Positions 27,072 to 38,826 of a stretch of 64,000 nt of DNA are shown piece by piece. Numbering within the stretch: position 1 is the stretch's first letter; each line of letters starts with the position of its first letter. Both the position numbers and the translations under genes were made by a program. Location: NCBI RefSeq assembly GCF_000371925.1, contig NZ_AQVE01000020.1, positions 1 to 64,000 of the forward strand. Reading direction: 5' to 3'. The notes under the pieces are model-generated. The model saw only the letters and a list, made by a program, of their open reading frames with translations. It ran no database searches and was not told the origin of the DNA. This DNA comes from Thiolinea disciformis DSM 14473 (lineage in GTDB: Bacteria > Pseudomonadota > Gammaproteobacteria > Thiotrichales > Thiotrichaceae).

Positions 27072-29312
27072 ATGAATTACGACGGGATCGAGACTTTACC
27101 GCTACAGGCTTATACCGAAAAAGCTTACTTGGATTATTCCATGTATGTCATTTTGGATCGAGCCTTGCCACATCTTGGCGATGGCTTAAAACCGGTACAG
27201 CGGCGGATTGTGTATGCGATGTCGGAGCTAGGCTTGTCGGCTGCTTCCAAGCATAAAAAATCAGCGCGTACCGTGGGCGATGTGTTGGGAAAATATCATC
27301 CTCATGGTGATTCAGCCTGCTATGAGGCCATGGTATTGATGGCGCAGCCGTTTTCCTATCGCTATCCCTTAGTGGACGGTCAAGGAAACTGGGGATCACA
27401 GGATGATCCCAAGTCTTTTGCCGCCATGCGTTATACCGAGTCGCGCTTGACGCCTTATGCCAAGGTATTGTTGCAAGAATTAGGGCAGGGTACCGTCGAC
27501 TGGCAAGCCAATTTCGATGGTACTTTAGAAGAGCCGGTGACTTTGCCTGCACGTTTGCCCAATGTGTTATTGAATGGTGCGACCGGTATTGCGGTTGGTA
27601 TGGCAACGGATATTCCGCCACATAATTTGCGTGAAGTGGTCAATGCTTGTATTCATTTGCTCGATCACCCGACAGCCACGTTAGCGGATTTATGTAGGTT
27701 TATTCCTGCCCCTGATTTCCCGACTGAAGCAGAGATTATTACCCCTGCTGCCGATTTTTTGACGCTTTATGAAAAGGGCAATGGCAGCTTCAAAATGCGT
27801 GCGCGCTACGAAGTTGAAGACGGTGATATCGTCATTACTGCGCTGCCTTATCAAGTCTCAGGCTCGAAAATTTTAGAGCAAATTGCGCAGCAAATGCAGG
27901 CTAAAAAATTGCCGCTAGTCGAGGATTTGCGAGACGAATCCGATCATGAGCAGCCGGTGCGCTTAATTATTGTGCCGCGCTCCAATCGCGTGGACGTTGA
28001 GCAGCTCATGTCGCACTTGTTTGCTAGCACGGACTTGGAAAAAAGTTATCGCGCTAATCTGAATATGATTGGTCTTAATGGTCGCCCGCAAGTGAAGGAT
28101 CTGCGCCAGATTCTCAGCGAATGGCTGCAATATCGCCGTCAAACGGTGACACGCCGGTTGCAATGGCGTTTAGACAAAGTCGACAAGCGCCTACATTTAT
28201 TGGAAGGTTTGTTGATTGCTTTCCTCAATTTGGATGAAGTGATTCGCATTATTCGCAGCGAAGATGATCCAAAGCCGAAGCTAATCAAGCGCTTCAAGCT
28301 GAGTGACCTTCAAGCCGACTATATTCTGGATACCAAATTGCGCCAATTAGCGCGTTTGGAAGAGATGAAAATTCGTGGTGAACAAGTGGATTTGGAACAA
28401 GAACGCGAAGAAATTATCGGCTTATTAGGTTCGGATAAAAAGCTGACGAGCCTAATTCGCAAAGAGCTGAAAGAAGATGCAAAACTCTATAGTGATGAAC
28501 GGCGCTCGCCCTTAGTAGAACGTGAAGCCGCACAAGTTTTAGATGAAACTGCACTCACCCCCGCTGAACCTATTACCGTAGTACTGTCCAAGATGGGTTG
28601 GATTCGTGCGGCCAAAGGCCATGATATTGAGCCAGAGGCGTTGAGTTATAAGCAAGGCGATGGCTTCTTAGCTGCTGCGTACGGACGTTCCAATCAGCAA
28701 TTAGTGTTATTGGATAGCACGGGGCGCACGTATTCTTTACCTGCCAATACTTTGCCTTCAGCACGCGGTCAGGGGGAACCGCTAACCGGTAAACTTACTT
28801 TACCGAGTGGTGCGCGCTTTATTAATACCCTGTTGGGTAAGGATAGCGATCAATATTTACTATCTTCTGCAGAAGGCTATGGTTTTATTTGCTCCTTGGA
28901 GGATATGCAAAGTCGCAATAAAGCGGGTAAGGTCACCTTGACAGCCGGTGAGCAGGTAACAATTTTGCCGCCAGTGGCGCTGCGCAATGTAGAAACCGAT
29001 TGGCTGGCTTTGGTGTCTACTACGGGTTATTTGCTACTCATGCATGCGGCTGAATTGCCGATCCTAGCCAAAGGCAAAGGCAATAAGCTGATGAGTTTGA
29101 AAAAAAGTGGTTTGGGAATTGCGGACGAAGCTTTAGCCTTTGTGTTGGTGTTAAGCGAGGCCGATCAGTTAGTGATACAAGTGGATAATCGTAAGAAGCC
29201 TTTAGTGTTGAAAGGAGCGGAACTGGCTGAATATCGAGGCGAGCGTGCCCAACGCGGCAAGTTACTGCCTAAAGGTTTTCAACAAGTGTCTCATCTGAGC
29301 GTAAGTGAATAA
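27072..29312 (+). CDS. parC: DNA topoisomerase IV subunit A
   Basis: Cuts and rejoins DNA to separate daughter chromosomes, together with ParE. 746 residues, as usual. Catalytic tyrosine Y121 in [10 protein letters not shown]; the quinolone-resistance region reads [13 protein letters not shown] with the unmutated serine and glutamate. A coiled-coil rich in E, R and K precedes the C-terminal beta-pinwheel, which reads [19 protein letters not shown]. The short blade number and length mark ParC and not GyrA. parE is not beside it. Confidence 0.93.
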   Translation: MNYDGIETLPLQAYTEKAYLDYSMYVILDRALPHLGDGLKPVQRRIVYAMSELGLSAASKHKKSARTVGDVLGKYHPHGDSACYEAMVLMAQPFSYRYPLVDGQGNWGSQDDPKSFAAMRYTESRLTPYAKVLLQELGQGTVDWQANFDGTLEEPVTLPARLPNVLLNGATGIAVGMATDIPPHNLREVVNACIHLLDHPTATLADLCRFIPAPDFPTEAEIITPAADFLTLYEKGNGSFKMRARYEVEDGDIVITALPYQVSGSKILEQIAQQMQAKKLPLVEDLRDESDHEQPVRLIIVPRSNRVDVEQLMSHLFASTDLEKSYRANLNMIGLNGRPQVKDLRQILSEWLQYRRQTVTRRLQWRLDKVDKRLHLLEGLLIAFLNLDEVIRIIRSEDDPKPKLIKRFKLSDLQADYILDTKLRQLARLEEMKIRGEQVDLEQEREEIIGLLGSDKKLTSLIRKELKEDAKLYSDERRSPLVEREAAQVLDETALTPAEPITVVLSKMGWIRAAKGHDIEPEALSYKQGDGFLAAAYGRSNQQLVLLDSTGRTYSLPANTLPSARGQGEPLTGKLTLPSGARFINTLLGKDSDQYLLSSAEGYGFICSLEDMQSRNKAGKVTLTAGEQVTILPPVALRNVETDWLALVSTTGYLLLMHAAELPILAKGKGNKLMSLKKSGLGIADEALAFVLVLSEADQLVIQVDNRKKPLVLKGAELAEYRGERAQRGKLLPKGFQQVSHLSVSE

Positions 29313-29389
29313 TCGGCCATGGTTACTTGCAAATGTATGGCACTTTCCTACTATTGAGGCATTAACTAATAATTAGAGGTGGCTTCACA

Positions 29390-30277
29390 ATGATGCGAAT
29401 TATTTTATTAGTCATAACGAACTTCGCTGTGATGGCGGTGTTATTTGTGACAATGAATGTGTTAGCGGCGTTATTCGGCATTAATATGTCGCGTGGTAGC
29501 ATGTCTGGCATGTTATTTATGGCGCTGCTATTCGGTTTTGGCGGCTCCTTCATTAGCTTGCTGATGTCCAAGTGGATGGCCAAGCGCAGCATGGGGGTGC
29601 AAATTATTGAACAACCCAGTAATAACCAAGAGCGTTGGTTAGTAGAGACTGTGCGTCGCCAAGCGGAGAAAGTGGGTATCGGTATGCCTGAGGTGGGTAT
29701 TTTTTACTCCTCATCTCCCAATGCGTTTGCAACCGGTGCCAATAAAAATAATGCGTTAGTGGCCGTGAGTCAGGGTTTATTGGAAAGTATGACGCCTGAT
29801 GAGGTTGAAGCGGTATTAGGGCATGAGATTGGTCATATTGCCAATGGCGACATGATTACCCAAACTTTATTGCAAGGGGTGTTAAATACCTTCGTATTTT
29901 TCTTTGCACGCGTTATTGGGATGTTAATTGATAGCTTTTTCCGAAGTTCGAATGAAGAAAATAGTGGTATGGGTATCGGGTATTTTATTGGCTCGATGAT
30001 CGCTGAAATTTTGTTAGGCTTTTTGGCGACCATGATTGTGATGTGGTTCTCGCGTTATCGCGAGTTTCGTGCCGATGAAGCGGGGGCTACTTTAGCGAGT
30101 AAGCAAAAAATGATTGCTGCGTTGCGTCGTTTACAAAAAGCCCATGAAGTGGAACAGTTGCCCGGAGAAATGGCTGCTTTTGGTATTTCGGGTGGTTTAA
30201 GTTCTAGCTTAGGTCGACTATTTATGACTCACCCACCGTTAGAAGAAAGAATTGCAGCCTTGCAAAATGCTGCTTAA
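29390..30277 (+). CDS. htpX: Membrane metalloprotease HtpX
   Basis: Zinc endoprotease of inner-membrane quality control, partner of FtsH. 295 residues: two N-terminal membrane helices, the zinc site HEIGH at 145-149, two further hydrophobic segments, and the third ligand Glu in YREFRADEAGA. The start could be ATG 29390 or 29393, a one-residue difference. A strong terminator follows. Confidence 0.92.
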   Translation: MMRIILLVITNFAVMAVLFVTMNVLAALFGINMSRGSMSGMLFMALLFGFGGSFISLLMSKWMAKRSMGVQIIEQPSNNQERWLVETVRRQAEKVGIGMPEVGIFYSSSPNAFATGANKNNALVAVSQGLLESMTPDEVEAVLGHEIGHIANGDMITQTLLQGVLNTFVFFFARVIGMLIDSFFRSSNEENSGMGIGYFIGSMIAEILLGFLATMIVMWFSRYREFRADEAGATLASKQKMIAALRRLQKAHEVEQLPGEMAAFGISGGLSSSLGRLFMTHPPLEERIAALQNAA

Positions 30278-30313
30278 AGCTGACTATTCTACGGATTAGT
30301 GTATTGATTTATC

Positions 30314-30344
30314 AAAGAGGAGGATTTAATGATCCTCCTTTTTT
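30314..30344 (+). terminator. Terminator after htpX
   Basis: AGGAGGAT (30318-30325) pairs with ATCCTCCT (30332-30339) across a six-base loop, flanked by AAAG and a T run to 30344. It can work in both directions, serving the convergent GFA gene as well. Confidence 0.8.
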
Positions 30345-30358
30345 ATGCTTTTTAATTT

Positions 30359-30784
30359 TTATTTAATAGGCGGCATGGTTTCAAAACTAGGTAAGTCAGG
30401 ATCCATAAAATCCCATGCAGGTTTATTCCGATGATAAACAATCCGATTGGCTTTAAACCAATCCTTCTCATTAAAAACACCCATCGCAATGGTCACAATA
30501 CCAGGGCGTGCACTGTTATAACCAAACAAGCGGCTGCCGCAAGTAGGGCAAAAGGTTCGGGTGTATTGGCTGCCCGTATCGGTAGTGATCGTATAGCCTT
30601 TGACTTCGCCCGTACTGACTAAGTCGTCCTCTTTGAAAAAGGCAATCGACATATGCCCAGAGCCGGAAGAACGTTGGCAGTGTTCGCAGTGACAATGCCC
30701 ACCGGGAATGGCTGGTTCATTCTTCACAATGAATTGAACTGCGTTACATAAACAATGTCCACTGGCAAAAATTTTATCTGACAT
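30359..30784 (-). CDS. GFA-family (glutathione-dependent formaldehyde-activating-like) protein
   Basis: 141-residue zinc protein of the GFA/CENP-V fold. Cysteine sites: C11 and C13 in GHCLCNAVQF, C31, C33 and C36 in GGHCHCEHCQRSSGSG, and CPTCGS near residue 80. The name refers to a role in formaldehyde binding by some members; most have no proven function. It is a single gene, convergent with htpX. Confidence 0.82.
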   Translation of the reverse strand: MSDKIFASGHCLCNAVQFIVKNEPAIPGGHCHCEHCQRSSGSGHMSIAFFKEDDLVSTGEVKGYTITTDTGSQYTRTFCPTCGSRLFGYNSARPGIVTIAMGVFNEKDWFKANRIVYHRNKPAWDFMDPDLPSFETMPPIK

Positions 30785-30860
30785 AGAATAATCCCTTGCC
30801 TTAGTTTTAAAAAACTTGATCTATATTGATGAATTTATTTCCTTAATCATAGCGATGTGT

Positions 30861-30890
30861 TTAACATTTCTTGGAAATTTAGTGTAAAAT
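30861..30890 (+). promoter_or_regulatory. Candidate promoter for cmk
   Basis: TTAACA (30861-30866), an 18-base spacer and TAAAAT (30885-30890), thirty bases before the cmk ATG. Confidence 0.5.
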
Positions 30891-30920
30891 ATCGCGCAAT
30901 TTGACAAAGTGCTATTAATC

Positions 30921-31574
30921 ATGAGTGCAACTCCTCCCATAATTACGATCGACGGCCCCGCCGGTTCGGGTAAGGGGACGATTGCGTCTATGGTAGCTAA
31001 GAAATTAGCGTGGCACTTACTAGACAGTGGCGCTATTTATCGTATTGCGGCGTATGCAGCTTTGCAAAACCACATGGATCTGAGTGATGAGCGGGGCTTA
31101 GTCCAGTTGATTCAAGGTCTAAACATGGAGTTTTCAGGCGAGCAGGTGCTGTGCGACGGTGAGGATGTGAGTTTAGCCATTCGCACACCAGAATGTGCTG
31201 AGGCAACTTCGAAAATTTCAGCCTTGCCCGCCGTGCGTGCCGCCTTACTAGAGCGACAACGTTCGTTTCATAAACTGCCCGGTTTGGTCGCTGATGGGCG
31301 TGACATGGGAACCGTAGTTTTCCCTGATGCCAGTGTAAAAATATTTTTGACAGCAAGTCCCAGCGTTAGAGCGGAGCGGCGTTATAATCAGTTGAGGCAA
31401 CAGGGCATTTCTGCTAGTATTGGTCAGTTAGAGCGGGAGATTAATATTCGTGATGAACGTGATAGTAATCGTCCGGTCGCGCCCTTAAAACCAGCAACTG
31501 ATGCCTGGGTGATTGATAGTAGCTATTTAAGCCCCAATGATGTGCTGGAACAAATCTTACACCGCTTAAGATGA
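30921..31574 (+). CDS. cmk: Cytidylate kinase
   Basis: Phosphorylates CMP and dCMP using ATP. The P-loop GPAGSGKGT stands at the start, followed by LLDSGAIYR (substrate lid), DGRDMGTVVFP and RDERDSNR. A GTG at 30909 is in frame, but the E. coli-like start places the ATG at 30921, giving 217 residues. It precedes rpsA as in other Gammaproteobacteria, with a terminator-like hairpin between them. Confidence 0.92.
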   Translation: MSATPPIITIDGPAGSGKGTIASMVAKKLAWHLLDSGAIYRIAAYAALQNHMDLSDERGLVQLIQGLNMEFSGEQVLCDGEDVSLAIRTPECAEATSKISALPAVRAALLERQRSFHKLPGLVADGRDMGTVVFPDASVKIFLTASPSVRAERRYNQLRQQGISASIGQLEREINIRDERDSNRPVAPLKPATDAWVIDSSYLSPNDVLEQILHRLR

Positions 31575-31614
31575 CAAGCTGAAGACTTGGCTCTTGCGCT
31601 GTGAGCGTACACGG

Positions 31615-31650
31615 AGCCCAGACAAGGAATGTTTGGGCTTTTTGTTTTTC
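31615..31650 (+). terminator. Terminator-like hairpin between cmk and rpsA
   Basis: AGCCCAGACA (31615-31624) pairs with TGTTTGGGCT (31630-31639), all ten positions with one G-T, followed by TTTTTGTTTTT. It would cut read-through from cmk, leaving rpsA to its own promoter, or act as an attenuator. Confidence 0.72.
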
Positions 31651-31705
31651 CCGTCATGCAAGGATGCGGTGACGATAGAGATTTATACTACAGGTAAATT
31701 TATTC

Positions 31706-33373
31706 ATGACTGAAAGTTTTGCAGAACTGTTCGAAGAGAGTTTGTCCTATACCCAGATGAAGCCGGGTTCTCTCGTTAATGCAACTGTTATTGAAGTTCG
31801 CCCAGACTTCGTAACCGTTAGCGCTGGTTTGAAATCAGAAGGTGTCATACCGGCTGAACAGTTCAAAAACGAAAGAGGCGAGCTTACCGTTAAGGTCGGT
31901 GATCTGGTAGAAGTTGCACTAGACACGGTAGAAGACGGTTTCGGTGAGACACGTTTATCCCGTGAAAAAGCGCGTCGTATGCGTGCATGGGAAGTCTTAG
32001 ATGAAGCCTTCAATAATGACGAAATCGTTACTGGTATTATTACCGGCAAAGTTAAAGGTGGCTTCACCGTTGAGTTGAGCGATATCCGTGCCTTCTTACC
32101 TGGCTCTTTAGTCGATGTACGTCCAGTACGTGACACGGCTTACCTCGAAGGTAAAGAATTAGAATTCAAATTAATCAAGTTAGACCAAAAACGTAATAAC
32201 GTGGTGGTATCGCGTCGTGCGGTGGTTGAGGAAGAATACAGCGCAGAACGTGAAGCCTTATTGGATAACTTACAAGAAGGTCAGGTGGTTAAAGGTGTGG
32301 TTAAAAACCTCACTGATTACGGTGCGTTCCTTGATCTTGGTGGCATCGACGGCTTGTTACACATTACGGATATGGCTTGGAAGCGTGTTAAACATCCTTC
32401 TGAAGTGGTTAGCATTGGTGATGAAATCGAAGTTAAAGTCCTTAAGTTCGATAAAGACAAGAACCGTGTATCACTTGGTCTCAAGCAATTGGGCGAAGAT
32501 CCATGGCAAGATTTGGTGCGTCGTTATCCTAAAGAAACTCGCTTATTCGGTAAGGTTAGTAACCTCACAGATTACGGTTGCTTCGTGGAAATTGAAGATG
32601 GCGTAGAAGGTTTAGTACACGTTTCTGAAATGGATTGGACGAACAAAAACGTTAACCCAGCGAAAGTCGTAACCTTGGGTGACGAAGTGGAAGTCATGAT
32701 CCTTGACATCGATGCAGAACGTCGTCGTATTTCATTAGGGATGAAACAGTGTCAACCTAACCCATGGGGTGAGTTCTCCAGCTCACACAATAAGGGTGAC
32801 AAGGTTTCTGGCAAGATCAAGTCGATTACTGATTTTGGTATCTTCATTGGTTTAGATGGCGGCATTGATGGTTTGGTGCATTTGTCTGACATTTCTTGGC
32901 ACGTACCGGGCGAAGAAGCCGTGCGTAATTACAAGAAAGGTGATGAAGTCGAAGCGGTCGTTTTAGGTGTTGATGCTGAGCGTGAGCGTATCTCGCTTGG
33001 TATTAAACAAATGGAACAAGATCCATTCTCTAGTTTCGTTGCCGCTCATGCTAAAGGTAGCTTCGTAAAAGGCAAGGTAGTGGAAGTCACTGCTAAGTCG
33101 GCACGTATTGATCTGGGTGATGGTATTGAAGGCATTTTACGTGCCTCTGAACTGTCTAAAGACCGTGTCGAAGATGCGCGCACCTTGTTAAAAGAAGGTG
33201 ATGACATCGAAGCGAAGTTCATGGGCGTTGATCGTAAGACTCGTGCCATCAATTTGTCGATCAAAGCGAAAGATACTGATGAAGAAGCGCGCGTGATGCG
33301 GGAATACAGCAAAGGTTCCGGCTCAGCGTCAACCTCATTGGGCGATATCTTCAAAGAACAGATGAATGATTAA
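31706..33373 (+). CDS. rpsA: 30S ribosomal protein S1
   Basis: Brings mRNA to the 30S subunit. 555 residues with six S1 RNA-binding repeats in order, each with the G-x-V-x-x-x-T/D-Y-G-x-F/D type core (for example TDYGAFLDL and TDFGIFIGL), and the usual opening FAELFEESL. Length and repeat number match the E. coli protein. It lies in the cmk-rpsA-ihfB block. In E. coli S1 represses its own translation; whether the structured leader does this here is not shown. Confidence 0.95.
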   Translation: MTESFAELFEESLSYTQMKPGSLVNATVIEVRPDFVTVSAGLKSEGVIPAEQFKNERGELTVKVGDLVEVALDTVEDGFGETRLSREKARRMRAWEVLDEAFNNDEIVTGIITGKVKGGFTVELSDIRAFLPGSLVDVRPVRDTAYLEGKELEFKLIKLDQKRNNVVVSRRAVVEEEYSAEREALLDNLQEGQVVKGVVKNLTDYGAFLDLGGIDGLLHITDMAWKRVKHPSEVVSIGDEIEVKVLKFDKDKNRVSLGLKQLGEDPWQDLVRRYPKETRLFGKVSNLTDYGCFVEIEDGVEGLVHVSEMDWTNKNVNPAKVVTLGDEVEVMILDIDAERRRISLGMKQCQPNPWGEFSSSHNKGDKVSGKIKSITDFGIFIGLDGGIDGLVHLSDISWHVPGEEAVRNYKKGDEVEAVVLGVDAERERISLGIKQMEQDPFSSFVAAHAKGSFVKGKVVEVTAKSARIDLGDGIEGILRASELSKDRVEDARTLLKEGDDIEAKFMGVDRKTRAINLSIKAKDTDEEARVMREYSKGSGSASTSLGDIFKEQMND

Positions 33374-33376
33374 TAA

Positions 33377-33468
33377 CCGGTTTTAAAACCGGGCTAAGGA
33401 ATAATAAAGGCCATGGAAGGCCGTAGAAATCCCCTACCGGCAGTTGTTTGGGTCAAATAACTGCCCGG
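33377..33468 (+). other. Two hairpins between rpsA and ihfB
   Basis: CCGGTTTTAAAACCGG (33377-33392) is a perfect palindrome directly after the rpsA stop. Further on, CCGGCAGTTGTTT (33437-33449) pairs with AAATAACTGCCCGG (33455-33468), with one bulged base and one mismatch-like G-T. Neither has a T run, so they may be mRNA 3' protecting structures, processing sites or weak terminators. Confidence 0.4.
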
Positions 33469-33528
33469 TTTCCACCGCTAAGAGCCATAAGCCTAAAATT
33501 CCGGTCGCGTAATTCAGGAGTGTAACGG

Positions 33529-33837
33529 ATGACCAAGTCTGAGATCATAGACATTTTGTCCCGTAAACAAAGCCACCTGGGCAGTAAGGATGTTGAGCTT
33601 TCTATTAAATTACTGCTGGAAATGATGAGTGAAACCTTATCAGAAGGTGGACGTATCGAGATTCGTGGGTTTGGCAGCTTCTCGCTGCATCATCGCACTG
33701 CTCGCAAAGGGCGTAATCCTAAAACGGGTGAGCAAGTTAGCCTTGCGCCTAAATGTGTGCCGCATTTCAAGCCCGGTAAAGAACTGCGTGAACGGGTGAA
33801 TGAATCGCGTGTGTCTTATCCTATTCAGGAGGAGTAA
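33529..33837 (+). CDS. ihfB: Integration host factor, beta subunit
   Basis: DNA-bending protein, works as a dimer with IhfA. 102 residues, with the opening [34 protein letters not shown] (beta arm), and [13 protein letters not shown], which holds the DNA-intercalating region of the family. It directly follows rpsA as in E. coli. The C-terminal tail after [10 protein letters not shown] is a little longer than in E. coli. Confidence 0.94.
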   Translation: MTKSEIIDILSRKQSHLGSKDVELSIKLLLEMMSETLSEGGRIEIRGFGSFSLHHRTARKGRNPKTGEQVSLAPKCVPHFKPGKELRERVNESRVSYPIQEE

Positions 33838-33894
33838 GGTTTGCTTAGCTAGGCTAAGCCATGGTGCATTTTATTTTTACGAGCCTACTGTTAG

Positions 33895-35034
33895 ATGATT
33901 GAACTGCTGTGTTTGCTCTTGCCATTAGCATTTTACTCAGGTTGGCGTTCTGCTAATCGGCAAAGCAAATTACCGCAGGAACAGGAAAAACCTGTGCCCG
34001 CGCGCTTTGTGCGAGGGATTAATTTTTTACTCAATGAAGAACCTGATAAAGCCTTAGATTTATTTCTAAATGCACCCAGTTGGGATGCTCAAACAGCCGA
34101 TACTTTTCTTGCTTTAGGAAAATTATTTCGCAATCGCGGCGAAGTGAATCGTGCTTTACGGGTGCATCAGTATGTCATCGCGCGTCCTGAACTCAGTACG
34201 CGTGAACGTCAAGCCGCTATGTTGGCACTAGGCGAGGACTTTTTCGCTGCTGGTTTATTGGATCGGGCGGAAAATGTTTTTCGTGAGTTTATGCGCCACT
34301 ATCCTAAAAATACCCAAGCCTGCGAGCCATTACGCCATATTTATGAGCAGTTGCAAGAATGGGAAAAAGCCATTGAATTGGCTGCCTGTGGGATTGAGGA
34401 TAAAGTTGAGCGCAATAAACTGCTCGCACATTATTTGTGTGAGCAAGCCGAAGACGCGCTTGACGCTAAGCAACTCTATCAGGTCGAAGAAACCCTCAAA
34501 AAGGCTTTAGCCATTCAGCCCAAATTAGCAAGAATTCAAGTCTTATATGCTGAATTGGCTTTGGCTCGGGGTGAGCGTCAAGCCGCCTTGCAGTATTTCA
34601 AAAAGGCCATTGAATACGATGCGCGTTTGACCAGCACTTTAACTAAACGCTTTTTAGAGGTTTTCCAGCAGTCTTATGAGGCTCAACAGCTTCAAACGTT
34701 CTTGCGTCATGAGTATGCACGCCAACCTGATCCCCATCTTTTTCCCGCTTTATTAGCGTTAAGTCAAACGGGTGGAGAAGCTAGTACTGTCGAACCGTTA
34801 GTTAAAACGCATTTGCAACAGGGCAATCTATCCTTGCAAAGTGTGGCGCGTGCAGCAGAATGGCAGGCTCAGCAAGCACCTCAAGATGAGCCACTCCACT
34901 CTCTCCATGTGGCTTTAGCGCGTTTAGTAAAAAGTCAGCCACGCTTTCAATGTGTGAGTTGCGGTTATAAAATGCAGGATTATTTATGGCGCTGTCCCGC
35001 TTGTCATCGCTGGGAAACAGTACATCATCTTTAA
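33895..35034 (+). CDS. lapB: Lipopolysaccharide assembly protein LapB (YciM)
   Basis: Tetratricopeptide protein anchored in the inner membrane that controls LpxC turnover together with FtsH. 379 residues: one N-terminal membrane helix (about 2-16), a long series of TPR helices (for example YVIARPELSTRERQA and ALQYFKKAIEYDARLTS), and a C-terminal rubredoxin-like metal site CVSCGY...CPACHRW. It lies between ihfB and pyrF as in E. coli, but no lapA (the usual small membrane partner) precedes it: only 57 bases separate it from ihfB. Confidence 0.9.
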   Translation: MIELLCLLLPLAFYSGWRSANRQSKLPQEQEKPVPARFVRGINFLLNEEPDKALDLFLNAPSWDAQTADTFLALGKLFRNRGEVNRALRVHQYVIARPELSTRERQAAMLALGEDFFAAGLLDRAENVFREFMRHYPKNTQACEPLRHIYEQLQEWEKAIELAACGIEDKVERNKLLAHYLCEQAEDALDAKQLYQVEETLKKALAIQPKLARIQVLYAELALARGERQAALQYFKKAIEYDARLTSTLTKRFLEVFQQSYEAQQLQTFLRHEYARQPDPHLFPALLALSQTGGEASTVEPLVKTHLQQGNLSLQSVARAAEWQAQQAPQDEPLHSLHVALARLVKSQPRFQCVSCGYKMQDYLWRCPACHRWETVHHL

Positions 35035-35043
35035 AAGGAATTT

Positions 35044-35742
35044 ATGTCAAGTCGTTTGATTATTGCCCTCGATTTTCCTAGTGCGGAACAAGCCTTGGTT
35101 TTTGTTAAAACATTAAATCCCCAAGAGTGCAAACTCAAAGTGGGATTTGAACTTTTTGTAGCGGCTGGGCCTGACTTTGTTCGTGTCTTGGTAGCGCGTG
35201 GCTTTGATGTATTCCTTGATCTAAAATTTCACGATATTCCCAATACCGTGGCAGGCGCTTGTAAGTCCGCCGCACGTTTAGGGGTTTGGATGCTGAACGT
35301 ACATGCCTCAGGAGGCCCAGCGATGTTGCAAGCGGCAGGCCAAGCGATTACTGAATTAGACTTAGCTAAACCGCCTTTATTAATTGCTGTAACCGTATTG
35401 ACCTCCATGGATCAAGCCCAATTACAAGCCACTGGAGTGCCGGTTCAAGAGCCTTGGCAACAAGTAGAGCATTTAGCGAAATTGGCTAAAGCGCAGGGCT
35501 TGGATGGTGTTGTTTGCTCCGCACAAGAAGCGTTGGCTTTGAAAAAATCTTTAGGGCAAGACTTTATTTTAGTCACGCCAGGTATTCGTCCAGCAGGCAG
35601 CAAGGCCGATGATCAAACACGAATTATGACCCCCCGAGCCGCACGCCAAGCTGGGATTGATTATGTGGTAGTGGGACGACCGATTACCCAAGCGCCTGAC
35701 CCTCTCGCGGTCATTGCTGCGATTAATCAGGATTTACGTTAA
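35044..35742 (+). CDS. pyrF: Orotidine 5'-phosphate decarboxylase
   Basis: Last step of UMP synthesis. 232 residues; catalytic Asp-Lys-Asp set in [13 protein letters not shown], phosphate-binding TPGIRP and the C-terminal [16 protein letters not shown] precedes the ATG. It follows lapB after nine bases, as in E. coli, and overlaps an upstream-extended version of the next frame, but not its likely start. Confidence 0.94.
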   Translation: MSSRLIIALDFPSAEQALVFVKTLNPQECKLKVGFELFVAAGPDFVRVLVARGFDVFLDLKFHDIPNTVAGACKSAARLGVWMLNVHASGGPAMLQAAGQAITELDLAKPPLLIAVTVLTSMDQAQLQATGVPVQEPWQQVEHLAKLAKAQGLDGVVCSAQEALALKKSLGQDFILVTPGIRPAGSKADDQTRIMTPRAARQAGIDYVVVGRPITQAPDPLAVIAAINQDLR

Positions 35743-35761
35743 AAAAACAGGAGGCTTAGTA

Positions 35762-37084
<1,323 letters not shown>

Positions 37085-37113
37085 TGGCATTTTAGATGAT
37101 AGAGATAGGCGTC

Positions 37114-38277
37114 ATGCAATATGACATTGTAATCGCGGGTGGTGGCATGGTTGGCTTAGCGCTCGCTGCTTTATTAGGTCAGCAAGATCGGCGGGTGGCG
37201 GTGCTAGAAAGCATCTGTCCAGTGGATATAGCACCAGATGCCGATTTTGATCTGCGCGTATCAGCGATTAGTCGTGTTTCACAGCGTTTATTAGCCTCGA
37301 TTGGAGCTTGGGATAAGGTTTTAAAACGGCGAGCTTGCGCTTATGAAACGATGGTGGTTTGGGACAGTACTGGTGATGGCAAGATTAGCTTTAAGGCAGC
37401 CGAGTTAGGCGAACCAGATTTAGGTCATATTGTCGAAAATCGTGTGCTACAAGCTGCCTTGCAAGAGGCCTTAAAAGATTACCCTACTGTTGAATTATGT
37501 TGCCCTGTGCGCATTACGCAAATTCAACGTAGTGCCGATAGTATTCAAGTACATTTAGGGGATGAGCGCATCTTAAATACTGCTCTATTAGTAGGGGCTG
37601 ATGGTGCACGTTCTTATGTTCGCGAGTGGGCTGGATTTACTTTAACGACTGAAGATTACGGGCAGCAAGGTTTAGTGTGTACCGTGCAGACCAGCTTGCC
37701 CCATCAAGCAACGGCTTGGCAACGTTTTATGCCAACAGGGCCTTTGGCTTTTTTACCTTTATCCAAACCCGATTTCAGCTCTATTGTATGGACTTTACCA
37801 GCCGATAAAGCTGATGAGCTGCGCTCATGGGAAGGCGTTCGTTTTAAGCAAGCCTTAGCTGATGCCTTGGATTATCAGTTGGGTGATATTTTACATTGTG
37901 GCGTGCGAGCTTCTTTCCCTTTACGCGGCCAACATAGCCAAACTTATGTGCAAGAGCGCATTGCTTTGGTAGGGGATGCGGCACACACGATTCATCCTTT
38001 AGCAGGGCAGGGGGTGAATTTAGGGTTTAAAGATGCGCTTGCATTAGCGGAAAGCTTGCTAGGTGCACGTGATCTGGGTGGTTTGAGGGCCTTGCGTGGT
38101 TACGAACGTGCACGTCGTGGCGATAATCAACTGACCCAAAAGGCAATGGAAGGCTTTAAGTTATTGTTCGGCAACGACTTAACCCCTTGGCAAGTATTGC
38201 GTAATCAAGGGCTAAACGCGTTAAATCAGCTACCAGCTTTTAAATATCGCCTAGCTCGACAAGCGATGGGTTTATAA
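37114..38277 (+). CDS. UbiH/UbiI-family FAD monooxygenase
   Basis: Flavin hydroxylase of ubiquinone synthesis. 387 residues from the chosen start; FAD-binding DIVIAGGGMVGLALAALL, NADPH/FAD motif VGADGARS, and RIALVGDAAHTIHPLAGQGVNLGFKDA. UbiH, UbiI and UbiF share these motifs and cannot be separated by eye; the sequence leans to UbiI/VisC, as far as I recall. ATG 37096 would add six residues and leave almost no leader, so ATG 37114 (opening MQYDIVIAG) is preferred. Confidence 0.85.
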   Translation: MQYDIVIAGGGMVGLALAALLGQQDRRVAVLESICPVDIAPDADFDLRVSAISRVSQRLLASIGAWDKVLKRRACAYETMVVWDSTGDGKISFKAAELGEPDLGHIVENRVLQAALQEALKDYPTVELCCPVRITQIQRSADSIQVHLGDERILNTALLVGADGARSYVREWAGFTLTTEDYGQQGLVCTVQTSLPHQATAWQRFMPTGPLAFLPLSKPDFSSIVWTLPADKADELRSWEGVRFKQALADALDYQLGDILHCGVRASFPLRGQHSQTYVQERIALVGDAAHTIHPLAGQGVNLGFKDALALAESLLGARDLGGLRALRGYERARRGDNQLTQKAMEGFKLLFGNDLTPWQVLRNQGLNALNQLPAFKYRLARQAMGL

Positions 38278-38289
38278 GTAGCGCTCACC

Positions 38290-38826
38290 TTAATGACGAT
38301 TGGAACGAATCGGAATAGGCTGATTCGCTGCGTCACTGCTAGTGTGGCTGTGGTTAATAGTGTTTTGTGCGTGAATTAAATGTGTTAACTCATGAATAAA
38401 CGCCTCAAACTCTGATTTTCGTGGTTTGTCCCGCCAGAAATATAAAAAGTTTTCTTGCGTTTGAATATGTCGAAAAATCACGAGGCGCGTGGTATATAAG
38501 AAAAAACGATATAACAGAACTACAGCAGTTATACCAAACACGGCACCCAATAAATATAACAATAACATAGACTTGTAATGTCCCCAATAGATGAGGAAGC
38601 CACTGACAGTGCCCATAAACAGACTATTCAACAACCATTTCATCGAAAAAGTTGAAGTGTAAGTAGGATTGGGATGCAGTAGTTTTAAGGGGAGTAGTGT
38701 TTCATGTTGTGATAGTAAGGAACGCTCACGTACCAATAACGATTGCTCACCCTTGATCATGAATTCACGGGTACCAAACAAAAAGTGACCTTGTTTTAGA
38801 TAGCTAGGAGTAGACTGAGCTGGCAT
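38290..38826 (-). CDS. Orphan membrane protein with two helices
   Basis: 178 residues from ATG 38826 (the frame runs up to 38871). A soluble N-terminal part with GEQSLLVRERSLLS, then two hydrophobic helices (around LFMGTVSGFLIYWGHY and LLYLLGAVFGITAVVLLY), then a C-terminal part rich in His. I do not recognise a family. It is convergent with the hydroxylase gene, 12 bases apart. Confidence 0.55.
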   Translation of the reverse strand: MPAQSTPSYLKQGHFLFGTREFMIKGEQSLLVRERSLLSQHETLLPLKLLHPNPTYTSTFSMKWLLNSLFMGTVSGFLIYWGHYKSMLLLYLLGAVFGITAVVLLYRFFLYTTRLVIFRHIQTQENFLYFWRDKPRKSEFEAFIHELTHLIHAQNTINHSHTSSDAANQPIPIRSNRH

